Positions 45,601 to 53,577 of a stretch of DNA of 54,058 bases are shown here, piece by piece. The notes beneath the pieces are model-generated. The model had not been told where the DNA came from. It did no database searches and saw only the letters and a list, made by a program, of their open reading frames with translations. Origin of the DNA: a virus. The position numbers and the translations under genes were made by a program. Position 1 is the stretch's first letter. Each line of letters starts with the position of its first letter. Location: the IMG/VR virus record IMGVR_UViG_3300031776_000001, positions 1 through 54,058 of that record; one strand, 5' to 3'.

Positions 45601-46232
45601 GGCTTGCCAGTGATCCGCTCCAGTGCCCGGGCACCCCGGCGCAGCCCAGCCAGCGGCACCGTCACCGGGAGCGCCATGATGCGCCCCAGGAGCTCATCGG
45701 TAGCCGCCACCACGTCGTAGGTCTTGGCCAGTGCCGGAGAGGTCTCGAGGAGGCGCACCACCTTGGGAATCTTGCCCACCTTGCCGACCAGGCCCACGCC
45801 CACCAGGTTCAGGGGATCGAAGAGGATCTCCGAGCCCAGCTTGAGCCAGGGGTGCCCTTCCATGGCGAGGTTCCAGGCCTCGGTGAAGCTCTCCGCCTCC
45901 CGTACCCTGGGATCCTCCGAGATCTGCTTGACGTACCACCCCAGCGCTGGGCGCGTCACGAATTTGTTGCCGACATCGAGGAGCCACCCGGCTGCCGACA
46001 GTGCTTGCCGGAGCGGCCCCTTACCCGGTTGCTCAGCCTGCGCCGGGCTGGGTGTCACCGGTGGCGTGGTGCCCACCGGTGGCATCCGCCCTGGTGCCGC
46101 AGTCACCGGAGCCACGAAACTGGGCAGTGTCGGCTGCGGCGCCGGTCCCGTTGGGCGGCTACCCGGTAGTGCAGCACCAGTGCGAACCTCCGACAGTGCC
46201 TCCTCGAAGAGGCGACGTTCCAGTTCCCCCAT
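39654..46232 (-). CDS. Giant (2192-residue) internal virion/ejection protein with HExxH site
   Basis: This is the largest gene in the window. The start is the ATG after AAGGAGGGGCG; the 7-codon-longer ATG contains this ribosome site. A proline-rich N-terminus is followed by hydrophobic and helical domains. LPHELAHLMRYV (H957, E958, H961) is a zinc-peptidase signature with further Glu residues in EEAAPAEEAF. Long stretches are alpha-helical and Arg/Glu-rich. Near the end, FWATRNIPFYLETLGQHPWLLRAWESY and IVALSIADQLKYRY resemble large inner-virion proteins of short-tailed phages. It is likely ejected with the DNA and may span the envelope. The position beside the lysin gene supports this. Confidence 0.75.
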   Translation of the reverse strand: MGELERRLFEEALSEVRTGAALPGSRPTGPAPQPTLPSFVAPVTAAPGRMPPVGTTPPVTPSPAQAEQPGKGPLRQALSAAGWLLDVGNKFVTRPALGWYVKQISEDPRVREAESFTEAWNLAMEGHPWLKLGSEILFDPLNLVGVGLVGKVGKIPKVVRLLETSPALAKTYDVVAATDELLGRIMALPVTVPLAGLRRGARALERITGKPLFQKSPQAELRQNVQLFRRALEEAESRGVENPLAPEGEVVRLARQGWADLLIGQPREQVRDVIRGVDSVSLTRAWDALSREAPLRPEAREPLIEVKRELLERGLLQEVREGNRILVRPSERMRVHLELDDALLTREFPAPTRQTLHRILDAVAVATYAQNPGRFRDLDEVYGMMRIRASFEDDPGGASKLFQTVEEVTRKMLEDPRYVPESPDEELVASALKFLSHPPDAVERWQRRLRAGSQAMGEPMAKEAGAWYRDAGAWFSRLFPRGQGLPEEAIQRLVDPRNVDPAYQRAVYLSEAEAKRLNETLKEMGYRFRPTEAIPEPLFREAMSRIGEVPYRPPRERSVSRLTGVTKFVIPEQPVNPLLDTARTLGLTRVDRVDPTLARRLGIDLTRVDEAGYLVPEEAAKLVRHRLENRDIRDFALAAWAAGGKGANPLLNLRAVAGWTRQLAEGRHPSGMLLAGFDEFRRFLLLGYPGLLPDSAFADVTNLAEPLWRRVPDLGRLVPKPGQPSPYLDKLMNYTYVVDRYADIFDQAVAMRAAGVPEEQVLQYIKRAEREVNGAALDRWIRRDIALLSGIPYQEAVAQAEKAAGPARAVAERVLLRELWRRVQRDPELSRLYPNLAALQAGLWQIIRIEGEGVKRGLGEVVQALLQGDASGIRKILADWDLWMPSDIAKRDPQIRELLSEVAQRGILRSDEAAAIIDVLYPRLYQGLRRVRGYLELGPGGPVIYLTPRADITTLPHELAHLMRYVARGAGIFAEEAAPAEEAFARGVERLLATGDVPEPLRQALENYRRVAEVAYRRGLPREALTPEVARELLQDLALPAAPVPKRLREILESGDYVVLTSDKLGLPEEELVRRRQELLADLQSRGYQPIPVRGRYSEEGIVEESFLVPGMRERDALELGAKYEQESVLVGGKGLVYTSGPHRGHVVQATGEVSIQGPERLFFTEVDTPEGVVKFSVRLDDGTWPRDFAVEPGRLVPATPEQLRQVETAAARDLESAGQRSLLWEEVRPRTEEEVRRTLREIRKSRRLAFEAGDPNPEVAGRPLFDDQGKGPLDFNPRLKGALFDKAVRYLLSGQDWAPGVEQILGRVGSDGRLRSLSQRELGHLEWLLQKAGVLGPDAGLVVQAHFGGQLAQEVVEEAAGEAARLTRGKPGPTMRPLAVEDLREVLSQIAAEERLPQQNLDQLAELLGRTFGNENEPLAAVSLWLPHLRPRVVQALRASSPQELRNHAAALLREVGDTWAAFGVRFPVAQRLVDRLLPRTRRLRGQVQGELARSWYGSVLPDQMVRVLREAGALPRVQQLEESFQAARQALREISQHLVEREPLAPDLLAPTATIRDVVEARRFADENQRRVIDNFLQLIGLDPDEAAEAVLGKTVTETRREALVEAYADEMAKRLGVEKDPVAVRALSRLAQALPLRAWREQALLTPRYHLQNILDSTVKAVLYGVNPVIGRSAFTLAERLGIPIPESVLWRPQTTVWEEFASPQAETALGTLLSRLSRRLGAGAEKLVQFNRRVGQAVESSFRSGAWITETLRQLREARPAFDGLVRQVLGTRNGNRLIRMLDATERGVVFSVQQLEEAVRRVGGTPEQAAELSAAWSRVQVEASRRGEELARRLFFDYGDEKNIERWLGIRAWAPFHFWATRNIPFYLETLGQHPWLLRAWESYHQIAEDERERLGLPRRFIDTMPVPFLGWLFGPGTAYANPIVALSIADQLKYRYIPDDAPLLARLQVQASRVGLGLAPWAEIPLGVAGVLGEDWEPMRVLRHSGLLAQATGLDVEQPFREGIRRIRGQPETLTGSGYTDYLVKKRILELSVEETGRAADPEYVKALNDPESPIFQRAWQDVRRQLLAQEVVGMTLPVPVKFLPETERQIREARAQLPASSELPRGTMSQLAKQGWIGAAYVPLSWKPGPENLVAKVQALLFLPPGKQEELIQQDPELRRYFEWVQKQPRGVPRTPQAYWQATQR

Positions 46233-46265
46233 CGCCCCTCCTTCCGTTCTCATGATCCCTCGGCA

Positions 46266-47429
46266 TCAGAAGACCAGGTAATTGCGTGGGTTGACGATCT
46301 TCCCACTGGCATCACGCATCTCGATATGGACATGCGGCCCCGTCGAGTAGCCAGTGTTCCCCGACAGGCCCAGAAAGGCCCCTGGCTCCACGCGCTGCCC
46401 AGGGCGCACTGCCACGGCGGACAGATGCCCCAGGATCAGGACCTTGCCATCGTCGAGCCGGATGGTCACTGAGTTGCCATACCCACCATTCCAACCCGCT
46501 TGGACCACCACCCCGCGGAAGGGGCTGTAGAGACGCGTCCCACTAGGCACGCCGATGTCGATACCGCTATGGTAGCCACCGCGATACATCCGCGGGTTGT
46601 GGTTGGCGTACTCCTGAGTGATGGGGAAGCGCTGTCCACCGAAGATGGTCCAGACACTCCCTTGCACCACCGCTCCAGCCGGTTGCCCCAGATTCTGGAG
46701 GCGGGCCAGCGTGTTGCGGAACTTCTCGACATACTGGAACCCAGTCGTGCCCAAGGCATCGCGGGCACCGGTGATGTTGCCCTGGGCATCGATGGCTCCG
46801 AAGTAGGCTGCCGCTGCCTTGTCCCACGAACCGTAGCGCCGGTATAGCTCAGCTAGGTAATCTGCTGCCGTGAAGACATTCACCCGCGGATCCCACAGGT
46901 TGCCACCATATTTGGCGGCGCGCCCCGCGTGGTAGTTGGGCATGACCTGCATCAAACCCACCGCTCCGGCGGGTGAACGCGCCTGCGGATTCCCCCCACT
47001 CTCGATGGCCATGATGGCTCCCAGAACTTGCCAGGGCACCCCGAACTGCCGCTCTGCCTCCTCCAGGAGCGGCTTCCACTGCAGGACACCGCTGATGTCA
47101 GCACCCTCCTGCGGGTTGCCGGTGGGTAGGTTCTTGGCTCCGGGGAGCTGTTCCTGGGCAGCCAAGAGCAGTGCCTCGCGGAGCTGCTCTTCAGGACTCT
47201 TGCGGATCCCATACACGACATCGTAACCGACGCCATAGCGCGAGAGTGCTGTCTCTGGCTCCCGGACACCATAGACGACATCGTAGCGCGCCGGTGGAAC
47301 CGGTGCGAAGGAGCTCACCAGCTCCTTGTGAAAGCGGTCAGGACGCAGCAACGGTGGAGTGGGAGGTAGCAGGACTCCGGCTTGCATCGGCTTGGGCCAG
47401 AGCGGACCAGCCAGATTCCCGAACACCAT
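46266..47429 (-). CDS. Virion lysin: lytic transglycosylase + M23 endopeptidase
   Basis: The 387 residues carry a GH23-type lytic transglycosylase (about 115-245: IMAIESGGNPQARSPAGAVGLMQVMP with the catalytic Glu in IES, then AAYFGA). They also carry a C-terminal M23 peptidase (about 285-387: GGYHSGIDIGVPSGTRLYSPF with H-x3-D, and GPHVHIEM). The N-terminus has two near-identical YDVVYGxRxPE/SPE units (RYDVVYGVREPETALSRYGV and GYDVVYGIRKSPEEQLREAL). It probably opens peptidoglycan at infection from inside the virion, beside the giant protein. GAGGTGGGGAG is the ribosome site. Confidence 0.88.
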   Translation of the reverse strand: MVFGNLAGPLWPKPMQAGVLLPPTPPLLRPDRFHKELVSSFAPVPPARYDVVYGVREPETALSRYGVGYDVVYGIRKSPEEQLREALLLAAQEQLPGAKNLPTGNPQEGADISGVLQWKPLLEEAERQFGVPWQVLGAIMAIESGGNPQARSPAGAVGLMQVMPNYHAGRAAKYGGNLWDPRVNVFTAADYLAELYRRYGSWDKAAAAYFGAIDAQGNITGARDALGTTGFQYVEKFRNTLARLQNLGQPAGAVVQGSVWTIFGGQRFPITQEYANHNPRMYRGGYHSGIDIGVPSGTRLYSPFRGVVVQAGWNGGYGNSVTIRLDDGKVLILGHLSAVAVRPGQRVEPGAFLGLSGNTGYSTGPHVHIEMRDASGKIVNPRNYLVF

Positions 47430-47447
47430 CTCCCCACCTCATCCGGA

Positions 47448-48170
47448 TCATCTGCCAAAGTAGCGGTCAATGAAGCCAGTGCTGACCAGGAACTCGAGGA
47501 AGCTCATGCCCTGGGCATTGGTGCTGGCGTAGTAGCGGATGTAGTCATCCAGCTTCTGTTGGAGATCCTGGCGCGCTATCCGCTGCCAGGTCGGCGTCAT
47601 CCACAGTCCTCCCAGGTACTGCAAGATGTCGTCAACCAGGCGATACTGGTCCGCGAAGTCACCATATTGCTCACCCGGCACGAAGTTGCGCAGCGCTTGC
47701 CCGATGGTGCGGCGCGAGAGCTGGGTCCCCGCCAAGGCGCTGGGAGTCCGCAGCAACATCTGCGGGAGCTGCTGGGCAAACGCCAGGAACCCGGCAGCTT
47801 GTGACTCCTGGTCTGCTGTCGGCGGGTTCAAGATGTCGTAGACCAGCCGGAGACCAGGTGACATGCTGACGGCGAAGGACGTGAAGGGGTTGGTCAAGTG
47901 GGTCGTGTACCCCATCTCGGCCAAGCGCTGGGTGATAGCTGACGCTGGATACTGGTAGAACCAGCTCTGCTGCCAGATGTTGCCGGTGACTGGCCCAAAC
48001 AGCGGGGAGCCGCGTGGATTGACCTGGAACTGGCTCCCGTACACCGGCTTCCCGGCTCCCGTCACCTGCTGGTACATCTGTTGCTGCTGTTGCTGCGCTT
48101 GTGCTCCCGCCTGCAGCGCATTCGGATCGTAAGGGTTGTACCACGGCGAACCCAAGTGACCCGGCATCAT
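47448..48170 (-). CDS. Unrecognised virion-region protein
   Basis: A 240-residue protein with a Gln-rich segment (QAQQQQQQMYQQ, about residues 24-35), Pro/Gly/Asn-rich early region and helical C-terminal half (LVDDILQYLGGLWMTPTWQRIARQDLQQKLDD). Two neighbouring ATG codons start it; the second is better spaced from AGGAGGAG. It lies in the group between portal and lysin, where short-tailed phages keep internal virion and ejection proteins. No family. Confidence 0.6.
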   Translation of the reverse strand: MMPGHLGSPWYNPYDPNALQAGAQAQQQQQQMYQQVTGAGKPVYGSQFQVNPRGSPLFGPVTGNIWQQSWFYQYPASAITQRLAEMGYTTHLTNPFTSFAVSMSPGLRLVYDILNPPTADQESQAAGFLAFAQQLPQMLLRTPSALAGTQLSRRTIGQALRNFVPGEQYGDFADQYRLVDDILQYLGGLWMTPTWQRIARQDLQQKLDDYIRYYASTNAQGMSFLEFLVSTGFIDRYFGR

Positions 48171-48180
48171 CTCCTCCTGT

Positions 48181-48540
48181 TCATGCGAAGGCGAACCACC
48201 GCAGTGGTCGCTGATAGCGTCTCAGATCCATCCCGCGCATCTGCGGCACCAGGGTAGCCAGCAGACGGTTGGGATCCAACGTGCTCAAGTATTCCACCCA
48301 GTCGGGTGCAGTGGGCCCCTCGAGAGCACTCCGCGCCTGGTAGCCACGGTAGATGTCCTCGAAGAGGCGCTCCAAGCCCACGCGCTCCGCCAGGCTGGCA
48401 CCGAGCTCCCGCAACCAGAGCTCATAAGCTGCCTGCGGGCTCTGCTCGAAGTACCCTCGGGTGTAGATGGAGTAGAGCGGTACCTGACCAGCCCACCCCA
48501 CTGCTGAGAGACGAGGAAGGCGTACCGCATAGTTGGCCAC
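48181..48540 (-). CDS. Unrecognised virion-region protein
   Basis: A 119-residue protein starting at GTG (MANYAVRLPRLSAVGWAGQV), with GGGAGGTGATGAG upstream. Aromatic-rich sequence (YSIYTRGYFEQSPQAAYELW) leads to helices (LGASLAERVGLERLFEDIYRGYQARSAL) and a basic C-terminus. No family recognised. Position between portal and lysin suggests an internal virion or head-completion role. Confidence 0.6.
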   Translation of the reverse strand: MANYAVRLPRLSAVGWAGQVPLYSIYTRGYFEQSPQAAYELWLRELGASLAERVGLERLFEDIYRGYQARSALEGPTAPDWVEYLSTLDPNRLLATLVPQMRGMDLRRYQRPLRWFAFA

Positions 48541-48563
48541 GACTCATCACCTCCCTCGCTTGA

Positions 48564-48923
48564 TCAGAACCGTCTCCCCGGCATCGTCATCGGTGGCATC
48601 TGGCGACTGGGCATCTGGGCTGGCGCCATCGCGGGTGGCATCCGCCCCGCCTGAGCCAGCGCCATCTGGAGCATCATCGGGAGGTCACGGAATTCCTGGA
48701 TACCAGCTTGCTCCGGCGACATGCCTGGTGCACCCGGTACCATCATGGACGCCGGGCCCATCATACCGGCGGGTGAGCTCTGCTGGAGCGCCTGGAGCAG
48801 GGCCAGGAGGTCGAGGGCTCCTGCACTGTTCATCATCTCCTGGTTCTGGAGCAACCAGCGGATGAATGGTGAGGAGAGCAGGCGCTCTGGCATCATCCCA
48901 TTGGTCGGTCTCATCGGCATCAT
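48564..48923 (-). CDS. Methionine/proline-rich virion-region protein
   Basis: A 119-residue protein unusually rich in Met (about 17 residues) and Pro (MMPMRPTNGMMPERLLSSPF ... MQMALAQAGRMPPAMAPAQM ... MPPMTMPGRRF), with one central amphipathic segment (IRWLLQNQEMMNSAGALDLLALLQALQQ). Such composition suggests flexible tails around a helical core. AAGGAGG precedes the ATG. No recognised family. Confidence 0.58.
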   Translation of the reverse strand: MMPMRPTNGMMPERLLSSPFIRWLLQNQEMMNSAGALDLLALLQALQQSSPAGMMGPASMMVPGAPGMSPEQAGIQEFRDLPMMLQMALAQAGRMPPAMAPAQMPSRQMPPMTMPGRRF

Positions 48924-48951
48924 GGTGTGTCTGGATCCTCCTTCCCCGCCC

Positions 48952-50076
48952 TCAGGCTAGCGGATCATACCCTACATTCCACAGGAACTCGGCGAAGTCC
49001 TGGAGTTGCCCATAGCTCCGCCACTGTCGCTCCAGTTCCTGAAGCTCTTGCCGCTTGCGGCGCATCTCCTCCTCGCTGAAGCCATACCGTCGCAGCAAGG
49101 GCTCGATACCTTGCTCCCAGTACAGCTCCGCTACCGAGGCTCCGGGAGTCTGGGCAGCCCTCCGCGCTGCCAGGCGCAGGGCTTGTCCCTTCTCGGTAGT
49201 CACTCCCAGCACATCGAGCACATCCTGCTGGCGGCGGTAGACATCGAGCCAGGTGGGTACCGTGCCAGATGGCGCGGTCTCGACCCCTGGTGCACTCATG
49301 CCTGGGCGGTTCCGGTAGAGGTTCCACAGTGCATAGGTCGGCTGCACACCCGCCGCCTGCATCGCCTCCAGGCTGGGGTAGAAACCCATGAGGACCTGAT
49401 CCGGTATCGGTTGCCCCGCCTCCAAAGCCTCGGTCACCTTGCCCACATTCGGCAGCTGGGCAGGGATCACTGGCCGGTCCGCCATGGCTACCACCTCGGC
49501 AGGAGCCAGGAAGTAGGTGGGTTCCAGGCCCATCTGGCGGATCTCGTCGATGGTGGAGGCCATGCCAGTGATGATCTGATCCGGCACCGGTGTCACCCGG
49601 ATCGGCTCCTGGTAGAGGGTGCTGCTCCGAGGGCTCGGCGCTGGCTGAGACTGCAGGCTGTAGGTGGGGCGGAGACCACGCTGCGCCAGCTCCTCCATGG
49701 TTGCAGCCTGCCCCGTCAGGATCTGATCCGGCACCAGCGTCGAGGCCAACGGCTCCGTCAGCGAGGCCCGCGGTGGCGTCACCGCTGGCTGCACCGGTGG
49801 CAGGTTGCCGAGTTTCCGCTGCGCCTCGACGAAGGAGGGGCTCTTCCAGGGATCATAAGGGCGGAACTCCGGCACCTCGGCAGGCTCAGCCGTCAGGAAC
49901 GAGGTCAGCCAGGCTCCTGGGTAGCTCATAGCCACATTCAAGCCCTGCAGCGTGGCCGATACCCCCTGGCGCCCACGATGCGCCGCGGTAATCGCACCGG
50001 CCTCCGTCTGTTCCGCCAGCCAGCGCAACCAGTTCCCCACATCACGCACCGTGACCGGTGCCATCGTCGTCGGCAT
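48952..50076 (-). CDS. Virion-region protein with three internal repeats
   Basis: The 374 residues contain three copies of a 26-residue unit with the consensus V/I-P-D-Q-I/V-x-x-G ... T/S-x-x-E-x-x-x-x-G-L/V-x-P-T-Y: VPDQILTGQAAT (115-140), VPDQIITGMAST (164-189), IPDQVLMGFYPS (224-249). Proline-rich spacers separate them. The N-terminus is helical (VRDVGNWLRWLAEQTEAGAI), and the C-terminus is a charged coiled coil (EEEMRRKRQELQELERQWRSY). It directly follows the portal gene. I infer a binding or ejection role, without recognised family. Confidence 0.62.
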   Translation of the reverse strand: MPTTMAPVTVRDVGNWLRWLAEQTEAGAITAAHRGRQGVSATLQGLNVAMSYPGAWLTSFLTAEPAEVPEFRPYDPWKSPSFVEAQRKLGNLPPVQPAVTPPRASLTEPLASTLVPDQILTGQAATMEELAQRGLRPTYSLQSQPAPSPRSSTLYQEPIRVTPVPDQIITGMASTIDEIRQMGLEPTYFLAPAEVVAMADRPVIPAQLPNVGKVTEALEAGQPIPDQVLMGFYPSLEAMQAAGVQPTYALWNLYRNRPGMSAPGVETAPSGTVPTWLDVYRRQQDVLDVLGVTTEKGQALRLAARRAAQTPGASVAELYWEQGIEPLLRRYGFSEEEMRRKRQELQELERQWRSYGQLQDFAEFLWNVGYDPLA

Positions 50077-50087
50077 GTCTCACCTCC

Positions 50088-52010
50088 TCACACCAAGCCC
50101 GGGATCTCCCCAGCTCCCGGCAGCGGCTCCACTCCCGGCACTCCCGGCGGTGCCTGTTCACCTTGACCACCCGCTACCGAGGCCTGCGAGTGCTGCAACA
50201 GGTTCATGAGCGTGGCCAGCTGCGGTGGCAGTACTTGTGGCGGTGGTACCGCGGGTGACACTCCAGCGGGGGCACTCGCGCCACTCTCACCAGGCGGCGC
50301 TGACTCCTTCTGGCTCTGCCGCAGCTCCTTCTGCAGCTTGGCCTGTCGCCAGAGTTCATAGAGCACCGGATCAGTGCGCGCCAGAGCCCAGGGCACCAGG
50401 ACCTCACGCGTCACCTCGGGGTCGAGGTAGGCGAGATCAGCCAAGACCCTCTCGTTCTCCCGTTGCGGATTCTCGATACCCAGAAACTCGTCGCGGGCCG
50501 TCTCCAGGGAGATCAGCTTCTTGTCGGTGAGCAACGCCGCCAGCTGCGCCATCTGGACGCGGTCTCGCGGTGCCACCTTGCGGAACCTGACCACGGTGCG
50601 GGTGCCCACGGCAGCCACGAGATCTGGGGTAATGGCATTCCCCGACACCAGACGCCCCGTCAAGGGATCGCGCACTAGATACCCCACTGGGCCATCATGG
50701 AGATCCCGAATCAGCTCCAGAGCACGCTGGTTCACCTGCTCGATCACTTGCTCCAACACCCGCGTCAGCGGGTGCAGCGTATCCATGGCAGCATCAGTCT
50801 GGAGCGTCAGCGCAAAGCCGGAGCCTTGGCCCACGCCCCAGAGGACACCCGGCAACCCTCCCTTCTCCACGTCATCCACCAGCGCCTGCATCACCGGCGC
50901 CGCATTGGCCGGGTTGGGAGTCACCTGGAGCACATCCACCCGCTCCCTGTCGAAGTAGAGGAAGTTGGTGGCACCCGCCGACAGCTTGATGGGCTGCGGG
51001 TTGTCAGGGCGGGCCGGATCGTAGTAGTAGACGGTGGGCGGGTTGGCGACTCTGGCCACCTCCGTCGCGAGTTGTGAGATGAGACGGTTCAGTTGGCGAT
51101 AGGCTCGCTTGATGCCATGGAAGATGGAGACGCCCACCTCTTGTGTCCAGTGCTGCTGGTCACGGAAGGTGGCCCGGATGGGAGCTCCCAAACCGGTGGC
51201 GACAATCCAGGGCACGAAACCATACCCATGCTCCGTGGGTGGCTTGATCTCGATTCCATCCACCTCCAGCGCATGCCACCAGTCGTCGTAATAGGCCTGC
51301 ACCTCGACAATATGATCCTCATCGCGCCCCGAGAGTGCCTTCTCCGCCTCGGGCCACTCATCCAGGATCTCCCCTACCGTTGCCCAGTAGCGGTGCACCA
51401 CGTAACGGAGCCCGTTGGTTCCCAACTGTGGGTAGACCTGCCGCGGGTCACAGACATGGAGCTCCACCGGCAGCTCCCCCGCCGGTGCATCGGCGTTGTA
51501 GGAGATCCGGATGGTCACCCATCCCCGCAGGCAGAGAAAGTGGGCGATGTCGCGGAGCAGCGGGCCATGTAGCCCTTGCATCCAGCGACGGTCCCAGACC
51601 TCCCAGGCATAGCGCAGGAAGTCCTCGATGGCCTGAGCCGCCTCCCGCAACCGGCTGTGCGGCGGCACGGCATCGATGGATGGCAGCTGCTTGGACAGAA
51701 TCGACGATGCCTTCTCCACCAGCACCCACGGGATGTTGCGGATCACCACCTCTCCCTCGCCCTGGGGGATATCGGTCATCCGGTAGAGCGAGAGATCTTC
51801 ATCCATCCGCTGGTCACGGAGGGCCCAGAACTCCGTGGCGCGCTGCACCAGTGTCTGGATCTGTTCCCGCGTCGGCTTGCGCCGCCGAGGGTGCCGCTCC
51901 TCCTCCTCGGTAGCCGAGGGCTCCAACAGCCCTTGCACCTCGGCCATCCCCTCGGCGATCCGCCACAAACCCTCTGGATTCTCTTCTGGAGGCTGCGGGG
52001 GCAGTACCAT
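50088..52010 (-). CDS. Portal protein (complete copy)
   Basis: The portal is the twelve-fold ring through which DNA enters and leaves the head. The 640 residues start at the ATG with GAAAGGAGGGG. Residues 40-110 (TEFWALRDQRMDEDLSLYRM ... EVVIRNIPWVLVEKASSILS) form the wing and clip entry seen in many portals. The middle has a helix-rich core (FLRYAWEVWDRRWMQGLHGP) and long helical C-terminal segments (FRKVAPRDRVQMAQLAALLT, the barrel/crown type). The end is a Pro/Gln-rich tail. It directly follows TerL. Its left part recurs as 1-1626. Confidence 0.85.
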   Translation of the reverse strand: MVLPPQPPEENPEGLWRIAEGMAEVQGLLEPSATEEEERHPRRRKPTREQIQTLVQRATEFWALRDQRMDEDLSLYRMTDIPQGEGEVVIRNIPWVLVEKASSILSKQLPSIDAVPPHSRLREAAQAIEDFLRYAWEVWDRRWMQGLHGPLLRDIAHFLCLRGWVTIRISYNADAPAGELPVELHVCDPRQVYPQLGTNGLRYVVHRYWATVGEILDEWPEAEKALSGRDEDHIVEVQAYYDDWWHALEVDGIEIKPPTEHGYGFVPWIVATGLGAPIRATFRDQQHWTQEVGVSIFHGIKRAYRQLNRLISQLATEVARVANPPTVYYYDPARPDNPQPIKLSAGATNFLYFDRERVDVLQVTPNPANAAPVMQALVDDVEKGGLPGVLWGVGQGSGFALTLQTDAAMDTLHPLTRVLEQVIEQVNQRALELIRDLHDGPVGYLVRDPLTGRLVSGNAITPDLVAAVGTRTVVRFRKVAPRDRVQMAQLAALLTDKKLISLETARDEFLGIENPQRENERVLADLAYLDPEVTREVLVPWALARTDPVLYELWRQAKLQKELRQSQKESAPPGESGASAPAGVSPAVPPPQVLPPQLATLMNLLQHSQASVAGGQGEQAPPGVPGVEPLPGAGEIPGLV

Positions 52011-52023
52011 GGCCCCTCCTTTC

Positions 52024-53577
52024 TCACCATTGGTCATACGCCATGCGCCGGACCACTGGCTCAGGGCGCTCCAGGCGCCGGAACGGTGGCAGGTTCACGA
52101 AGAAGTACTCCACCGCGCTGCGCAGATGCGAGGTCCCATCATGAATGGGCCTGCCACGCTCATCCTTGCGGGCCCGGCTCATCGCCTCATCGACGAGGGA
52201 AGCATCGACAGCACTCCCTGGGTTCACATTGACCACCACGCGCCGGATCCCGATTTCGGTGAGTTGCTTGCGGGTAAGATAATCCCGCGCCTTCTGGTTG
52301 GTGAAGACGTAGATCCCATGCTGCTTCAAGATGTCCAGCACCGAGAGCCCAGTCCCCACATGACGGTTGCCCCCTGCTGGATCACCGAAGTGGATCGGCT
52401 TGGCCCACTTGCGGTGGGCCTGGATCTTGGCCCTCTCGTCCATGCTGTAGAGGTGCTCCCGCTCCGGCTCCAGCTCCCCCGTCACGAAGGGGATGAACCA
52501 GTCCACCGGCATATCGCGGCGCTGGATGGCATCGAGGCAGACCACCTCATCCCGCTCACGATTGACCTGCCACCAGATGATGCAGGTGGTGTCGAGCCCG
52601 AAGTCCCAGCTGCAGTAGAGCAGCGCATTGGGATCATACTCCCGCTGCTCCCGCCGCACTCCCTGCCACCCCGGGTAGACCAGATCCCCCTGGTCCACGT
52701 AGGGATCCATCTCCAGCTCCTGGAGGATCTCCTCCCGCGTCTTCCGCTCCAGCTGCCGCTGGTACCAGGCCTCATCCTTGCGGGGATGCAGGCGCCAGTG
52801 CAACTGGAGGCGGGGAATCTGCTCCGACTCCCAGAGGCGCCAGAACAGGTTGTCGGCACCGTTGACAGTGGACACGGCGATGCGGCACCGGGTGGCCTCA
52901 GAGGCAGAGCGCCAGGCCCGCTCCTGGGTGTTCTTCTCCCAGTGCGCCAGCTCGTCGATGAAGATCACCGAGAACCGCCCCTGGCGTCCAAAGTTCCCCT
53001 GCGACGACTCCCCCTTGATGGCGGAGCCGTTAGCGGGATTGATCAGCTTCATGTGGAACCGGTGCTTGCGCGGCAGGAACCCCTCAGGCTTGAGCCAGCT
53101 GGGCAGCCGCTCCAACATGTAGTCGAGCCTGCCGAAGTGGGAATCCACGAGGCGATTATCCACCAGGTCCTCAGTGCGGGATCCGATGAGAGCTTGAAAA
53201 CCTTGGTCGAACAGCCAGTGCCAGAGCAGCCAGGCCATCGCTACCCAGCTGGCACCCATGTCGCGAGACTTCAGGATGATTCCATCCTCCTGGTTGCGGT
53301 AACGCTCCTCGTACCAGCGGATGAGATGCACCTGGAACTCGTAGAGGATGAAGGGGAGATGCGGCGTCTTGCCACTCTCCAGTTCACGAGGGTCGAAGGT
53401 CCACAGTGCGAAGTTGCAGAACCAGGCTGGATCCTCGCGACAACGGCGGCTGATCTCCTCGCGCAGCATGGGATCCCGGTGCGCCTGCACCGTGAGGAGG
53501 CCACGCTCCCGCAGCGTGGGTGGGCGGTCCGGGATCAGGATCCCGCCTCGTGGAGACGTGCTAGCCACCGTGCCCAC
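52024..53577 (-). CDS. terL: Terminase large subunit (right copy)
   Basis: This is the same locus as 1640-3193, repeated by the circular overlap. It is complete at 517 residues with the same Walker and nuclease motifs. It differs from the left copy at five residues (A/T7, D/H84, V/I101, A/V144, G/E252, left/right), all in the part of the overlap that carries substitutions. Most of the other base differences are silent, so both versions look functional. The two versions may represent two strains. Confidence 0.92.
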   Translation of the reverse strand: MGTVASTSPRGGILIPDRPPTLRERGLLTVQAHRDPMLREEISRRCREDPAWFCNFALWTFDPRELESGKTPHLPFILYEFQVHLIRWYEERYRNQEDGIILKSRDMGASWVAMAWLLWHWLFDQGFQALIGSRTEDLVDNRLVDSHFGRLDYMLERLPSWLKPEGFLPRKHRFHMKLINPANGSAIKGESSQGNFGRQGRFSVIFIDELAHWEKNTQERAWRSASEATRCRIAVSTVNGADNLFWRLWESEQIPRLQLHWRLHPRKDEAWYQRQLERKTREEILQELEMDPYVDQGDLVYPGWQGVRREQREYDPNALLYCSWDFGLDTTCIIWWQVNRERDEVVCLDAIQRRDMPVDWFIPFVTGELEPEREHLYSMDERAKIQAHRKWAKPIHFGDPAGGNRHVGTGLSVLDILKQHGIYVFTNQKARDYLTRKQLTEIGIRRVVVNVNPGSAVDASLVDEAMSRARKDERGRPIHDGTSHLRSAVEYFFVNLPPFRRLERPEPVVRRMAYDQW

